Assembly (NCBI RefSeq): GCF_963583255.1
Contig: NC_084815.1
Location: 64,501 to 128,500, forward strand
Direction of reading: 5' to 3'
Source of the DNA: Pyrus communis
Taxonomy: Eukaryota; Streptophyta; Magnoliopsida; Rosales; Rosaceae
DNA: 64,000 bases
Part shown: positions 46,470-57,415 of the stretch, one piece after another
How positions within the stretch are numbered: position 1 is the first letter of the stretch
Layout of the letters: the number at the start of each line of letters is the position of its first letter
Program-made: the position numbers and the translations under genes
Notes under the pieces: generated by a model
Told to the model about the DNA's origin: nothing
The model's database searches: none
Seen by the model: only the letters and a program-made list of their open reading frames with translations

Positions 46470-46597
46470 AGTGCTGTTTATCCAAACTGAAGGTGCTTCT
46501 TGGTCGGCTGATTCTACGGCAGCAGTGCTGTTTATCCAAACTGAAGGTGCTCGCCGGGTGCTTCCACAGTGCTGTTTATCCAAACTGAAGGTGTGTC
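46470..46597 (-). repeat. Triple repeat in the LTR leader (copy in 3' LTR)
   Basis: Three copies of CAGTGCTGTTTATCCAAACT followed by GAAGGTG begin at about 46473, 46525 and 46568, with unequal spacers. They lie just downstream of the minus-strand TATA box, so they would be transcribed at the 5' end of the element's RNA. Confidence 0.85.
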
Positions 46598-46699
46598 GGC
46601 AGGAAAAAGAAAAGGAAAAAATCTCAAGGTCTTTGAGAGGTTTTGCGCAGGGCAATTGTATGCTGATTTGAAGGTCCCTTCTGTTTGCATGATTTCTTG

Positions 46700-46708
46700 T
46701 ATTTATAG
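46700..46708 (-). promoter_or_regulatory. TATA box in 3' LTR
   Basis: Minus-strand CTATAAATA. The LTR transcript would start about 30 bases further down the minus strand, near 46670. Confidence 0.7.
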
Positions 46709-47021
46709 TGCCCCATTCCTTGAAACCGACTCCGATTTGGATTGGGAGTCCTTGTCCCATTTCGCCTCTTCCTCGAACAAACCTACTCCTACTGGGATTC
46801 TGAATTTTCCTTCTTTTCGGGACTTCATTCCTTGCTGGTCGAGAATCCTAGTTGCACCAGGACTTCCTCGACCTTTCTATTTATCTGGACTTCTTATGAT
46901 AGGATTTGGCCTACCCTGCCAGCTAGCCCGGGCCTTATTATTCGGCCCATATTATTTGTCATCACCTTGGGCCGAGCGCATCCTGCTGCTCGGCCCAGCA
47001 ATAATATTTTGGGCCCAAACA

Positions 47022-47037
47022 TTGCCCCCTCGCTTCT
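47022..47037 (-). other. Polypurine tract of the Gypsy element
   Basis: Minus-strand GAAGCGAGGGGGCAAT abuts the 3' LTR (TGTTTGGG). It is purine-rich as expected for second-strand priming. Confidence 0.75.
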
Positions 47038-47449
47038 GAGGTCGCCGACCGTTAACTCTTGGTCGGGCCTCGACCTTGAAGAAGCAAAAACGTTTATTGC
47101 TTTTTTGGACTTTACTTCCTTAATGACCGTTATTCCTGCGCATTTATTAGACATGATTGCACTTTCCTCGTTGCCCCCAACGCGTGGCCACGTGTCGATT
47201 CTCCGCCGCTCTTAAAACTTTCAATCGTGGGCCTCGAAACCGTGCACTAACTGGAACGTCTTATCCTCATTAATGCCTTAAAATTGGCGCCGCACGCAAT
47301 CGTGCGTCCTGGATTTTCGACTCCTCGATCCCCTCTTCGCAGGTTCCCAAAATATCCGAAATGATTGAGCCTTTCCCGGTTAAATTTCCCCCCAATTTGA
47401 ACTAGTGCTTTTCGAATCCCAGACGTTTGATATTCATCCTGAAAGGCCT

Positions 47450-47457
47450 ATAAATAC
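47450..47457 (+). promoter_or_regulatory. TATA box of the antisense gene
   Basis: GGCCTATAAATACCC on the + strand, about 145 bp before the start codon at 47598. It is separate from the LTR promoter, which fires on the other strand, so the antisense gene appears to have its own promoter. Confidence 0.7.
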
Positions 47458-47597
47458 CCACATTTCTTCCATTCGCCTCTTACGCTTTCAGAAATTCTAA
47501 AATCTCAAGTTCCTCATCCTTGTTCGTTCAAATCAAACCTTCCAGTTCTTCCTTCTGCAATACCTTCTTTTTCCAGAAACATCTCTCTTCTCCACAA

Positions 47598-50500
47598 ATG
47601 GCCTCCTTCATTTCGAAGCTCTCTGATGAGATCAACAAGTGCAAGGATTTCATCGATCGGAGCGCCGTCAAGACGCTGCGATTTGAAGAAGACATGACCA
47701 CCACCCACCAGATTCTGGGTCCCCTCTTCAGAGACGCAGTGCCGTCGTCTGTCACTAACCTGCTCAAGGAGCAGTGTTTAACACCCCTGCTGCAGGGGTT
47801 CGACTGGTCGAAATGGACTCTGGCGCGGCCTCAGGGAGCCTGGCCCTCGACTACCACGGCTTGGGCTGCCTGGGTCGACCGAATGAGCACATTCTTCTCC
47901 AAGGAGTGGAAGGCTCTCGGCATCTATGATGCCATTATTCTGTCAACCATGGAGATTGCCATGGATAAGGAGATGCTCCTGGCGGCCCTGAGTTTATGGT
48001 GTTCGGCCACCAACACCATGGTCCTGCCTTTCGGCCCCCTCGGCCCCACTATCCTCGACATTTCGGCCATCCTTGGGACTTCCCCGGCCGGCCTTCCTAT
48101 TGACGCCGCCCTTTCCGGATACCCTTCTCCTCTCGACCTGAAGGCACTATTCGACGAAAGGGCCGTCGAAACGCTAAGTCGGGGCGATCGGGAGCCTTCA
48201 AGGGAAGAAGTTCAGAAGCTCCACAAGAACTTGTTCAACTACAACACGCTCATCCTTCATTTCGCCAGCCGAGGAGAGGAAGGCCTTAGGAAGGGAGAGC
48301 ACGAGGCCTTCCTCTTCTACTGGTATAACAAGTTCATCTGTTGTACCAGGTCAAACAAATGCCTGGTGGAGAACATGCCGGTGGCCCAAGCACTGGCTAA
48401 TGGTCGCTTGCTGGCGCTCAGTCCAGCCATACTCGCCAACCTCTACCGTTGCCTGGCTGAGGCAACCATTGGCAAGATTGACCCGCACCAGAACGGACCC
48501 CTCTGGGTGTTCCAACTCTGGTTGCAGGTCTACTTCTCCACCCTTCTACCGGAGGTTCCTGCCTTTGAACGAACGGCTGCCCTCGGCCTTCAACTGGCTT
48601 CTCGACCGGCACCACCTCACCGAGCCGACGAGGTCTTTAAACACTTCCTCAGCCTCGACGTCCTCTAGGATGATGAGTTCCTGGTGTGCCGGCACCAGGA
48701 ATACCCTTCCTCGCTCAGGCTTCCCACGGCAGCGTGGGCCGAGTCCGAGGATGCGGACATCCGTCAGTGCTGGGGGTCGTTTGTTCTGGCCCGCGACCTT
48801 CCTCTGGGTTGCGATGCCCGCCGAGCCGGCTGGGAGGTCTATCACCCCCACTTCCTCGCCCGGCAGCTCGGCTATCTTCAAGGTTGTCCCGTCCCTCTGC
48901 TCACCTCTCGATCTCTCCTGAGCCGAGGGCGTCTTACCGGTTCCTCTGAAAGGGAATGTAAGACGTCGGACCAGGAGTTCCAAGAGAAGTGCAGGAAATT
49001 CCGAATTCGGCCGGCGGTTCCTGAATCTTTGGGAACCGACACCTTCGGGGACTGGTGGGAGGAATATACCGGCGAATTCTTCGGCGCCCCGGCCAAAGGT
49101 CTAGTGAGGAAGATTTTTGGCGACCGTCCCGGGTCAACGTCTTCGGCTCAGCCTAAGGAGTCGGCCAAAGGTAGTCTTTCTGCTTTTCTTCTCTTTTTTA
49201 TTTTTTATTTTTATTTTATTTTTATATCACTTGATCCTTGTCACTAATTACTTCGCTCTTCAGGGGGTCGTGTGTCGAGGAAGGTGGAGGTGGTCGCCGC
49301 GGTGGCTAAGGCGAAAAAGCTGGTGAAGAGGACCATCGCCACCGAGCGGGCAGTTCCTGCCAAACGCCCCCACCGAGCGGCCGAGCCAGAGGATGATGTC
49401 TCTCGCCCTTCTAAACGCGTCAAGAAATTGGCGAAGAAGGGCGACCGGGAGATTTATGTCGTCCCTAGTGATACTACAGGGACGCCTGCTACCGCCGGCT
49501 CTCCTTCTATGCCGGCTGCCCCGACTAAGGCCACGGCCGATCCCATCGGCGCACCAGCTCCAGCTTCAGAGCCGGTCGTGGCGCCTGCCTCGGAGAAGTC
49601 GGCTGCACCTGTCGAGGGACCCTCTTCTCCAACGGTCATTCTGGAGGTGAAATTCTACTTCCACTTGTGCTTCTTTAGGTTTCTAGTCGAAATGCTAAAT
49701 GTTCTGTTCATGTTCAGGATGTCGAAAGCGAGAGTGACGAAGTCCCGCTCGAACGCCGTCGCCGACCAGTCAACTCTCCTCCCGTCCATCCTCCTCCGGT
49801 CGTCGAGGCGACCGCTCGACCATGTCCTTCTGCGGCGGATCATGGCCAGAGACCCATGGCCAATCCTGAGGCCACGGCCGAAACGCCGATCCACCCGTAG
49901 GACAATGACCCTCCCATTCCTCCAGAGGAAGTCTCTTCGGCCTTTGTAAGTCTCGCTTCTTTTGTGTTGATTTTTTCGTGACATGTTTTTAAAAGACCAT
50001 TAAATGTCAGGTGCCCGAACATTCATTTCACCGGCAATTTTATGCGCCGAGGGGCGTTGTTTATATTTCCTGGCCGCCGTCGTGGCCATCAAATGTAGAT
50101 GACCTCCATCGGCCGCGTGAATTGCGTAGCGGTCTAAGGCACTGGGCTCGGCCATTAAGTTCCCTGGGTTCGAGCAATGACCCAGAGGGCATGGCCGAAG
50201 TCTCCTCTCGGCAGGTCTAAAACAATCCCCTTTTTCCTTTATGCACTATATCACGACGTCTTCCTTTTCTTCACAAAGTTCTTCTTTTATGTGCAGCCAT
50301 CGTGGGAAGTGGAGCTCGACGCTCTTCTTCAAAGCACGACCGGTGAGGCCGGTTCTTCTGCTGCCCCGGCTGAATCGGCGGGAGCCACGCCCGCCGAAGT
50401 CTTCGTGAAGCTGCACGAAGTCTTGTCTCTAACTGCTTCCCAAGCTCTCCGGTGCAAGGGCCTTGACTCTGTTGGAGAGTGTCTCAATGACCTCGCCAGC

Positions 50501-50938
50501 GGTGGTCACCTGAGCCCGGAGGGTATCTCGTTCCTCACCGATCTCCTGGAGCGGACTCGGCAACACTTTCTCATCTTCGAGCGAGCCCTACAAGCCGAGG
50601 ATGAATTGAAGGTGGGCAAGGTCGCGCATGAGGCTGGCCGAGTAGAGATGGAGGCGATCAAGGCGAAGAAAGCAAAGCTGACCGAGTTTGATCGTCAGAT
50701 CTCTGACCTCCAACGTCAGATTTCTGACCTTCAACGGCAAAGGTCGGCTGCTGCTTCCGAGCTGGAGAAAGACTTTGAGGCTAACAAGGCTCGGCTGACG
50801 GCCTTCGCTACCGATGCACGGCGTATCCAGCAATTGCAGTGCAACAAGAAGACACGGCAGGCTGAGATAATTTTGAGCGAAGCGAAGTGGCTGGAGCTAA
50901 AAGCTGCCCTTGAGACTTTCCTCCCCTCGACCCCTTAG
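47598..50938 (+). pseudogene. Plant-mobile-domain-like gene carried antisense in the Gypsy element, 5 exons
   Basis: Predicted exons 47598-49170, 49264-49646, 49718-49945, 50011-50214 and 50297-50938. All introns are short (65-93 bp), GT-AG, and keep the frame; about 1009 codons in total. The ATG at 47598 follows a TATA box and gives MASFISKLSDEINKCKDFID. The N-terminal part looks like a plant mobile domain: WTLARPQGAWPST, then SLWCSATNTMVLPFGPLGPT and ILDISAILGTSPAGLPI, the family's f-x-F-G-x-x-T-x-L-D-v-x-x-l pattern. Exon 2 is basic (KKLVKRT, KRVKKLAKK, likely nuclear targeting) and then Ala/Pro-rich. Exon 5 ends in a coiled coil with the repeat RQISDLQ. Two in-frame TAGs, 48666-48668 and 49898-49900, interrupt it, so this copy is probably dead. 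Tat elements such as Grande carry antisense ORFs, and plant mobile domains are known from transposons. The role in the element is unknown. Confidence 0.75.
50110..50195 (+). other. tRNA-like segment inside exon 4 of the antisense gene
   Basis: A box-A-like TAGCGGTCTAAGG at 50127-50139 and a box-B-like GGTTCGAGC at 50167-50175 are spaced as in a tRNA. CTGGG (50164-50168) pairs with CCCAG (50181-50185), as a T-stem would but with an enlarged loop. CGGCC (50110-50114) can pair with GGCCG near 50193. It is not a functional tRNA as it stands; it may be a SINE or tRNA relic turned into coding sequence. Confidence 0.45.
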
Positions 50939-50984
50939 GAATTCAATCATTGTTTTTGTATTTGTTCTTGTAATGATTTTTTGT

Positions 50985-51040
50985 TATCAATACAATGGTC
51001 GTTTTAATACAATGGTTGTCTTGCTATTAATACAATGGTC
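50985..51040. repeat. Three short direct repeats between the convergent stops
   Basis: AATACAATGGT occurs three times, about 18-25 bp apart, in the roughly 100-bp gap between the antisense gene's stop and the pol stop. The gap probably contains both polyadenylation regions. Confidence 0.75.
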
Positions 51041-53302
51041 TTACTCTTGCATTTCCCATGTAATTGGATAGTACTTCTTTAAAAACTTTCCATTAATCGG
51101 CAATTTATGAACTGAACCCGTCCGATCTTTTAGATGATATGCCCTATTGCCGAGTACTTTGTGAACCATGAATGGCCCTTCCCAATTCGGCGACCACTTA
51201 CCAAATCTGGGGTCTTTAATCCCAACAGGCAACACAGTTTGCCAAACCAATTCTCCTTCGCCGAACGTTTTTTGTCTCACACGCTGGTTATACGCTCGCT
51301 CGACAATTTTCTTTTGTGCAACCAATAAGTTACCCGCGTCGATTCGACTTTCTTCTAAGTCTTCTAACTCTTGTCGCTTCGCTTGACTGTATTCAATACT
51401 GCACAAATCACTCTGCTCGATTACTCGAAACGAGCTTATACTCAACTCGACCGGTAACATAGCATCGTGTCCATAGGTTAACGCGTAAAGAGTGGTTCCA
51501 GTGGCCGACCGGGGTGAAGTTCGGTATGCCCATAATGCTTCATTTAACTTCAAATGCCACAAACCAGGTTTCTCTTTTACCATTTTTTCAAGGATGCCGA
51601 TCAACACTTTGTTGCTTGCCTCGGCCTGTCCGTTTGCCTGTGGGTAGTACGGCGTAGATTGCTCGAGTCGGATATTCAAACTTGCCGCGTATTCCCTAAA
51701 CCTATCGGCCGTGAATATAGTACCATTATCAGTTATGATTGTTTCTGGCACACCGAATCTGGTCACAATATTCTCCTTCACGAAGTTGCATACCTCTTTA
51801 GCAGTTAATTCGGCGTATGACCTTGCCTCGACCCACTTAGTGAAATAGTTAGTTGCTACAATTATCCACGCGTGTTTCGCTGCCCCCGATGATGGCGTGA
51901 TTTTGCCAATTACGTCAATTGCCCAACCCCTGAACGGCCATGGTTTAGTAACCGAGTGTAGTAATTCGGCCGGGGCTCTCTGCACGGGTCCATGAATTTG
52001 GCATGATACGCATCTCCGTGCATATTCGATGCAATCCTTTAAAATATTGGGCCAAAAATAACCGTGTCGTCGGAGCAACCAGCGCATCTTTCGTCCAGAT
52101 TGGTGTGCCCCGCAAATTCCTTCATGTACCTCGGCCATTGCTTGGGCAGCCTCGTGTGGGCCGAGGCACAATAGTAGTAAACCATCCTCGCCCTTGCGAT
52201 ATAATTCATTTTGATACGACACGTAATTCGTCGCGAGCACCTTCGTTCTTCGGTCGTGTTTTCCATTGGGGTTATCGAGGTACCGTAACATCGTCTTTCT
52301 CCAATCATCTGGTTCTACTTCAACGGCACATACTTCTATGGGATCTCCTCGTTCTAATAGGGATGGGAGCGACATCACCCTTGTACGTATTACGTGCGCG
52401 CGTTGGAGAGTTTGCTGATTAATCAAAACGGGGTACGAGCGTTGACTCGTGTTCGCAATTCCTACGATTCGACCTAGTTTGCCCCCCATGAGTTGTGCTC
52501 CGGAGGCGATCTGGGCGAGTTCGTCGGCGTCAGTATTGTGGATACGTGAAATGTGTTCAAATGTGATTCGTTCGAACGACTCGGCCAGGTAGGTGGCGAC
52601 CATGTGATAGGGAGCTAAAGTACAACTCATGCAACGAAACACGCCGTTCAGTTGGTTAATCACAAGTTCGGAATCACCAAGGACGAGAACGCGGGGGGCC
52701 CGCAGATCGTGTAAAACATGGAGGCCGATAATGAGGGCTTCATACTCGGCCTGATTATTGGTGCAGCTGAAATCTAACTTGAGATAAAAATACCATCGGC
52801 AGTGGTCCGGCGACTGAATTGCGATACCGACACCTGCCGAGGTCGAAGTACTGGAACCATCAAAATGCATAGTCCAATGGTTATCGCGTGTGGTGACGAA
52901 ACCGATGTCGACGTCGCCCCCCTCAAAACCATAAGGGGATGGGTGTTGTGCCAGGAAGTCGGCGAGGGCTTGCCCCTTGACGGCCTTTTGGGGTACATAC
53001 TGAAGGCTGAACTCGGATAAGGCGAGTGTCCATTTCCCGATTCGGCCTTTGACAATAGGCCGAGTCAGCATGTAACGAATTACGTCGGTTTGGGTGATGA
53101 CCTGCGTAACTGTGGGGAGCATGTAATGCCGAAGCTTGGATGCGGCAAAAAACAACGCTAAGCAAAGTTTTTCGACAGGGGAATAATTAAGCTCCGGTGA
53201 ATTCAAGTTTCGGCTAAGGTAAAAGATAGCTTGTTCGCGTCCGACGTTGTTATCTTGTGCGAGGAGGCACCCAATGGATTCTGCAGCTGCCGAAATGTAC
53301 AA
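51041..53302 (-). pseudogene. Gypsy pol C-terminal part: RNase H, second RNase H, integrase
   Basis: This 753-residue uninterrupted stretch is the best preserved part of pol. Residues 1-120 are the RT-linked RNase H (YISAAAESIGCLLAQDN, FYLSRNLNSPELNYSPVEK). Residues 145-265 are a second RNase H (MHFDGSSTSTSAGVGIAI, NNQAEYEALI, LGDSELVINQ, NTDADELA), the hallmark of Tat elements. The integrase follows: an HHCC finger (H-x3-H then CVSCQ), catalytic Asp in WAIDVIG, Asp in ITDNGTIF and Glu in NGQAEASNKV. The C-terminal domain has VWQTVLPVG and WSPNWEGPF. The part is separated from RT by a one-base deletion near 53305 and so is not translated in frame from gag. Confidence 0.92.
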
Positions 53303-54625
53303 TTAAGGGGTTTGGTGCGACAAGGTGGAACGAGCACAGGTGGGGTGGAAAGGGCCACCTTGATTTGCGTAAATGCAGCTTGATGCTCTTCGCGTCATTC
53401 AAATCGGTCAGTCTCCTTCAGTTTAAGGAGTGTAGAGAATGCTTTCATCTTACCGGCCGAATTGGCGATGAAACGACGGAGGAAATTTATCTGCCCGAGT
53501 AACGACTGGAGCTGTTTCTTTGTCGTCGGAGGTGGTGCACTAATGATGGCGCGAGCTTTATTTTCGTCGACCTCGATGCCGCGATGGTGCACCAAAAATC
53601 CTAGGAAATTACCGGCCGAAACACCGAAAGCACACTTGGCTGGGTTCATCTTGAGGTTGTTCTTGCGCATACGAAGGAACGCTTGCCACAGGTCGTCCAG
53701 GTGTGTTTGACGGCGTTTGGATTTTACGACCACATCGTCGATATAAACTTCGACGATAATACCGATTAAGTCGTGGAAGATCATATTCATGGCTCGTTAG
53801 TATGTAGCGCCGGCATTCTTGAGGCCGAAATACATGACTACCCATTCGTAAGTACCAAGTGCCCCCGGGCAACGGAAAACCGTCTTGTGGACGTCAGCTT
53901 CGGCGATGAAAATCTGGTTGTAACCCGTATGACCGTCCATAAAAGATAGCAGTTCATGATTAGCTGCGGCATCAATTAATAAATCTGAGATCGGCATCGT
54001 ATATTCATCCTTGGGAGTAGCCAGATTTAGATTACGGAAATCGATGCAAATGCGAAGGGCACCGTTTTTCTTTAACACGGGGACGATATTGGCCAACCAT
54101 TCGACATACCGAGCGGTCCTAATAAACCCGGCTTTCAGAAGCCGAACTAATTCTTCCTTAATGCCGAGTTGTACTTCGTTTGAAAATCGGCGAGGAGGCT
54201 GTCGAAAAGGCTTACACCCCTCCTTGATGCGTAGCTCATGCTCTACAAGGTTTCGGTCGAGGCCTGGCATTTCATGATAACTCCACGCAAAGCAATCTTT
54301 AAATTCGTGGAGTAGCTTACGGAGTTCGACCTTCATGGACGGTGGGAGTAACGCACTAATAAACAATGTTCGAGGATCCTCGGCCGTGCCTACGTTAACT
54401 TCCTCTAACGGGTCCTTGACTTGAGGTCGATGGTCTTCGAGTTCGGCCGGCGCAGCCTGAACTTTATCGAAAGATAGAACGGGGCCGTTATCTGCTTCGG
54501 CCAGAAATTCGATTAAATTGACGCCAGAATGTGGTTGCTTGGTAATGGCGTACCAATGGGCCAGCAGACGTTCCATTGTAGATGAAACCGCGGCCTGACG
54601 CGGTTCTTGTGTGGTGTGCTCAATC
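53303..54625 (-). pseudogene. Gypsy reverse transcriptase, interrupted
   Basis: Minus-strand RT motifs: WLANIVPVLKKNGALRICID, FMDGHTGYNQIFIAE (first Asp), YFGLKNAGATY, then a TAA at 53797-53799 where the family has a Gln codon. After that come VEVYIDDVVVKS (YIDD catalytic motif, near 53740) and FLGFLVHHRGIEV. A TGA near 53395 follows DRFE where Trp is usual. The RT block sits one frame off from both the protease side and the RNase H side, so single-base indels flank it (near 54620 and 53305). Confidence 0.9.
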
Positions 54626-57415
54626 ATCGGTATTGATAACCAAGTTCGCCAAGCCAAGTCTCGCCGAATCCTGTTGGACAGTCTCGGCGTCGACCTCAAT
54701 CACTTTTTGTACTGAAATTCTCGTCGGCCGCCCATCCTCGTTGAGGCCTTGGAGGGTGATGTAGCCGACGTGATCATCATAATAGGGAGCCTGAATCATG
54801 TTGGTTTCAAATGGTTGGTTATCGGCTGGGTGAACTACGACCGATTTGCCATCCCAAAAGATGAGGACTTGGTATAATGACGAAGGAATGCAACTGGTTT
54901 GGTGGATCCAGTCGCGGCCGAGTAATGCGTTATAATCGGTCTTGGAATCAATGATAAAGAATGCCGTCATGTGTTGACAACCGGCAATGCTAACTTCCAA
55001 CGGGAACACCCCTTTGGTCTGAGATTTGTCACCAACAAAGCTGCTCATAGTGATCCCTGACGGAATGAGTTCATTATCAGAATGGCGTAAAGCCTTCATG
55101 ACGGATATTGGCATAATGTTGACTGTGGCTCCACAGTCGACAAATACTTTAGAAATGGGAAAGCCTTCGATGTGAGCCGTGACGTACAACGGCTTCAGGT
55201 GTTGGAGGTTAACCAAGGGGGAGCGGGGAAATAGCTCGGCCAAAGCTGCCTTAAGGTTATCCCCGTTTTGGCTTTCTCTGTCGTCGTCGTTTGCGACGAA
55301 GTCTACTTGTGTTGCTTCCTCGGCAACTACGTCCCCGTCCAAGAAACTTGACTGGTGGGTACTCGGTTGGAATTCAGCTGGTAGAACGTGGACCATACTG
55401 ATCTCCATATGTTCGAGGACCGAGGGGCCCATTGGGTCATGGTCGTCGTCTTCTGGGGAACTATCCCCTGTAGCAGTCGTCGGAAAATCCTCGATCAAAC
55501 TTTTGAGTTCCTCGGTAAGAGCCGGTATCAAAGATGTGGGAACCAAATCAAGTGCTGGTGAGCCATTTCCTTCGGCGATGTGGACTGCCGAAGATTTACG
55601 TTGGTCCTTTGTTACACGGGCTCGTTCTTCATATGCAATACGGGTGTTCCTCGTGTCTAGATATGTATCCAAACGTGCTATCCGTTTTTCCTCGTCGGCC
55701 GTGAGGCCGAAGAGCGATACAGCCGAGAAGACTTCGAAATGATAGCGTAAATGCTGAAGGTCTTCGAGCGAAAAGGGTAATTCGGCGACGTCGATATCTG
55801 TATAAGGATCGACCTCAAAACCAAGGACCCGAGCCTCCCGTATATGTTGAAACCTAGCTTTAATGGCTGGATCAGAAGTTTTCTGGATAATTTGCTCGGC
55901 ATCAGGACAAGTTAGCGCTAAGTCGATGGCTTCCTGACATGCCTTGGGGAGTCCGTACAAATCATTTGCGGAGTATTTCTTATGAAATTCTCGCATGTAT
56001 TCCATGGATTCACCGAGGAATGGAGGGTGTAAGTTGCGCCGTATTTTGATAAACGGCTCGCGCGGTGGTAACGAAGAAAGTTTCCTTTCGGCCTCTTGTC
56101 TAAAGTACTCTAGACGAGCTCTCGTTTCCCTAGGTCGGAGAAGGATCTTAATACGTTTCTCAGCCTCCTCAATGGTGGTTTCGAAATCAGCATCCGCTAC
56201 TTTCTTCCTTTCGGCTAACTCGGTCATGATAGTCGGGGTTGGCCGTTCGCTAATATCTTCCATGGCCTTTTTTGGTTGCCACTGGTTGGCCGAGCTGGCC
56301 TGCGCTTCTCGTCGCCGAGCCATGCAATCTATCCGTTGGCGGCGACGTTTTTGAGATTTAGATAGCGCCGTATACAAGCCAGTTGGAGAGTTATAACTGT
56401 ACCAGCGTTGATCCAATGTCCTGGGTGGCTTGAAAGTTTTGCGATCAGTTGGCGAGCCCGAACTGTTGGTATTGCGCAAGTAATAATCCTCATTATAGAA
56501 AGGTGCGTCGAAGTCAATACGCCGCCTGACCGAGGTCTGTTCTTTCGGCTTTACTTGTGGGCCGAGTCGATCAAACACTTGACGTCGTGGACCTAATCCC
56601 TTTGATGACGCCGTAAGGGCCGTTGGTGGTGTTGAAGATGTCTTCTTCCCAGGTTCAACTGGTGTTTTACAATGGTCACATAACACCTTTGATTCATGAG
56701 TTTTTCCGGCACTTGACCTCGTCATAGGCTCATCAACGGGTGGCCCCGGTTGTTCCGTTGGTGGTGCATTTGAAAATATATCAAGCTTTAGTCTTGTTTG
56801 ACCATGCCGTTGACGGATATGCTGCACCGGGACATATTCGGCCTTCCCTTTGTTTTTGGGAAGGTGAGCATCCACCATGCCAATCGTTGTTGACGGGAAA
56901 GGATTAACATCGACCGCCATTTTTTTCGGAAATTTCAACTTTCCTTTTTCGATCCAACTTTGAATTGTGTCCCGGAACACAACACAATTATTGGTTGCAT
57001 GCTTATTGGAATTATGATACTTGCAGTATATCTTTCCTTTTAATTCATCGGCTTTAGGGATAGTATGTCCCGGCCGAAGCTTGATGATTTTTACTGCCAA
57101 TAATTGATCGAAAATTGCATCAGCTTTGGTGATATCAAAAGTGTACACTTTTGATGACTTACCCGTTTCCTCGGCGGCTAAACGGGTTTTGGTGTCTTTG
57201 GTATTTACTTGCGCCAAAGCCTTGCAAACATAGGGTTTGTCTATTACTATCTTGGCCGCATCCACACTAGCATACTGAGGTTCTTCACTTTCGGCCGATG
57301 CATAGCTAACCGTGGGGTTCTTATACAACATCCCCCGGGATAGTGGCTTTGATATCTTTTCTTCTCGGAGCAGATACTCATATTGTTCGACGTGTTGAGC
57401 AAGTTCGTACATATC
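54620..57415 (-). pseudogene. Gypsy gag C-terminus and protease
   Basis: A 930-residue open stretch. A zinc-finger-like CKYHNSNKHATNNC lies near 56980-57020, part of the nucleocapsid. The aspartic protease is at VFVDCGATVNIMP (55110-55150), where Asp-Cys-Gly replaces the common Asp-Ser/Thr-Gly, as often in Tat elements. The spacer between them is acidic and Lys/Arg-rich. It is in the same frame as the upstream gag, separated by a TGA at 57416-57418. Confidence 0.88.

Larger units (their letters stand above)
45899..47021 (-). repeat. 3' LTR of the Tat-like Gypsy element
   Basis: 1123 bp. The + strand reads TGTTGACCC...GGGCCCAAACA. Equal in length to the copy at 58586-59708 with about 19 substitutions between them and no indels seen. 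Minus-strand TATA box CTATAAATA at 46700-46708. Three copies of CTGTTTATCCAAACTGAAG at about 46475-46595. Confidence 0.95.

Noticed and set aside
46144..47215. Several overlapping open frames of 80-157 codons on both strands within the LTR
   Set aside because: They coincide with the duplicated LTR, recur in the other LTR at 58.8-59.8 kb, and derive from the GC-rich LTR and its triple repeat; no domains.
48546..49984. Minus-strand open frames opposite the PMD-like gene
   Set aside because: Shadow frames caused by the high GC of the real + strand exons, which have splice sites and recognisable domains.
55179..55742. + strand open frame of 187 codons opposite pol
   Set aside because: It is the antisense shadow of the intact gag/protease frame, Ser-rich and with no independent start signals or domains.
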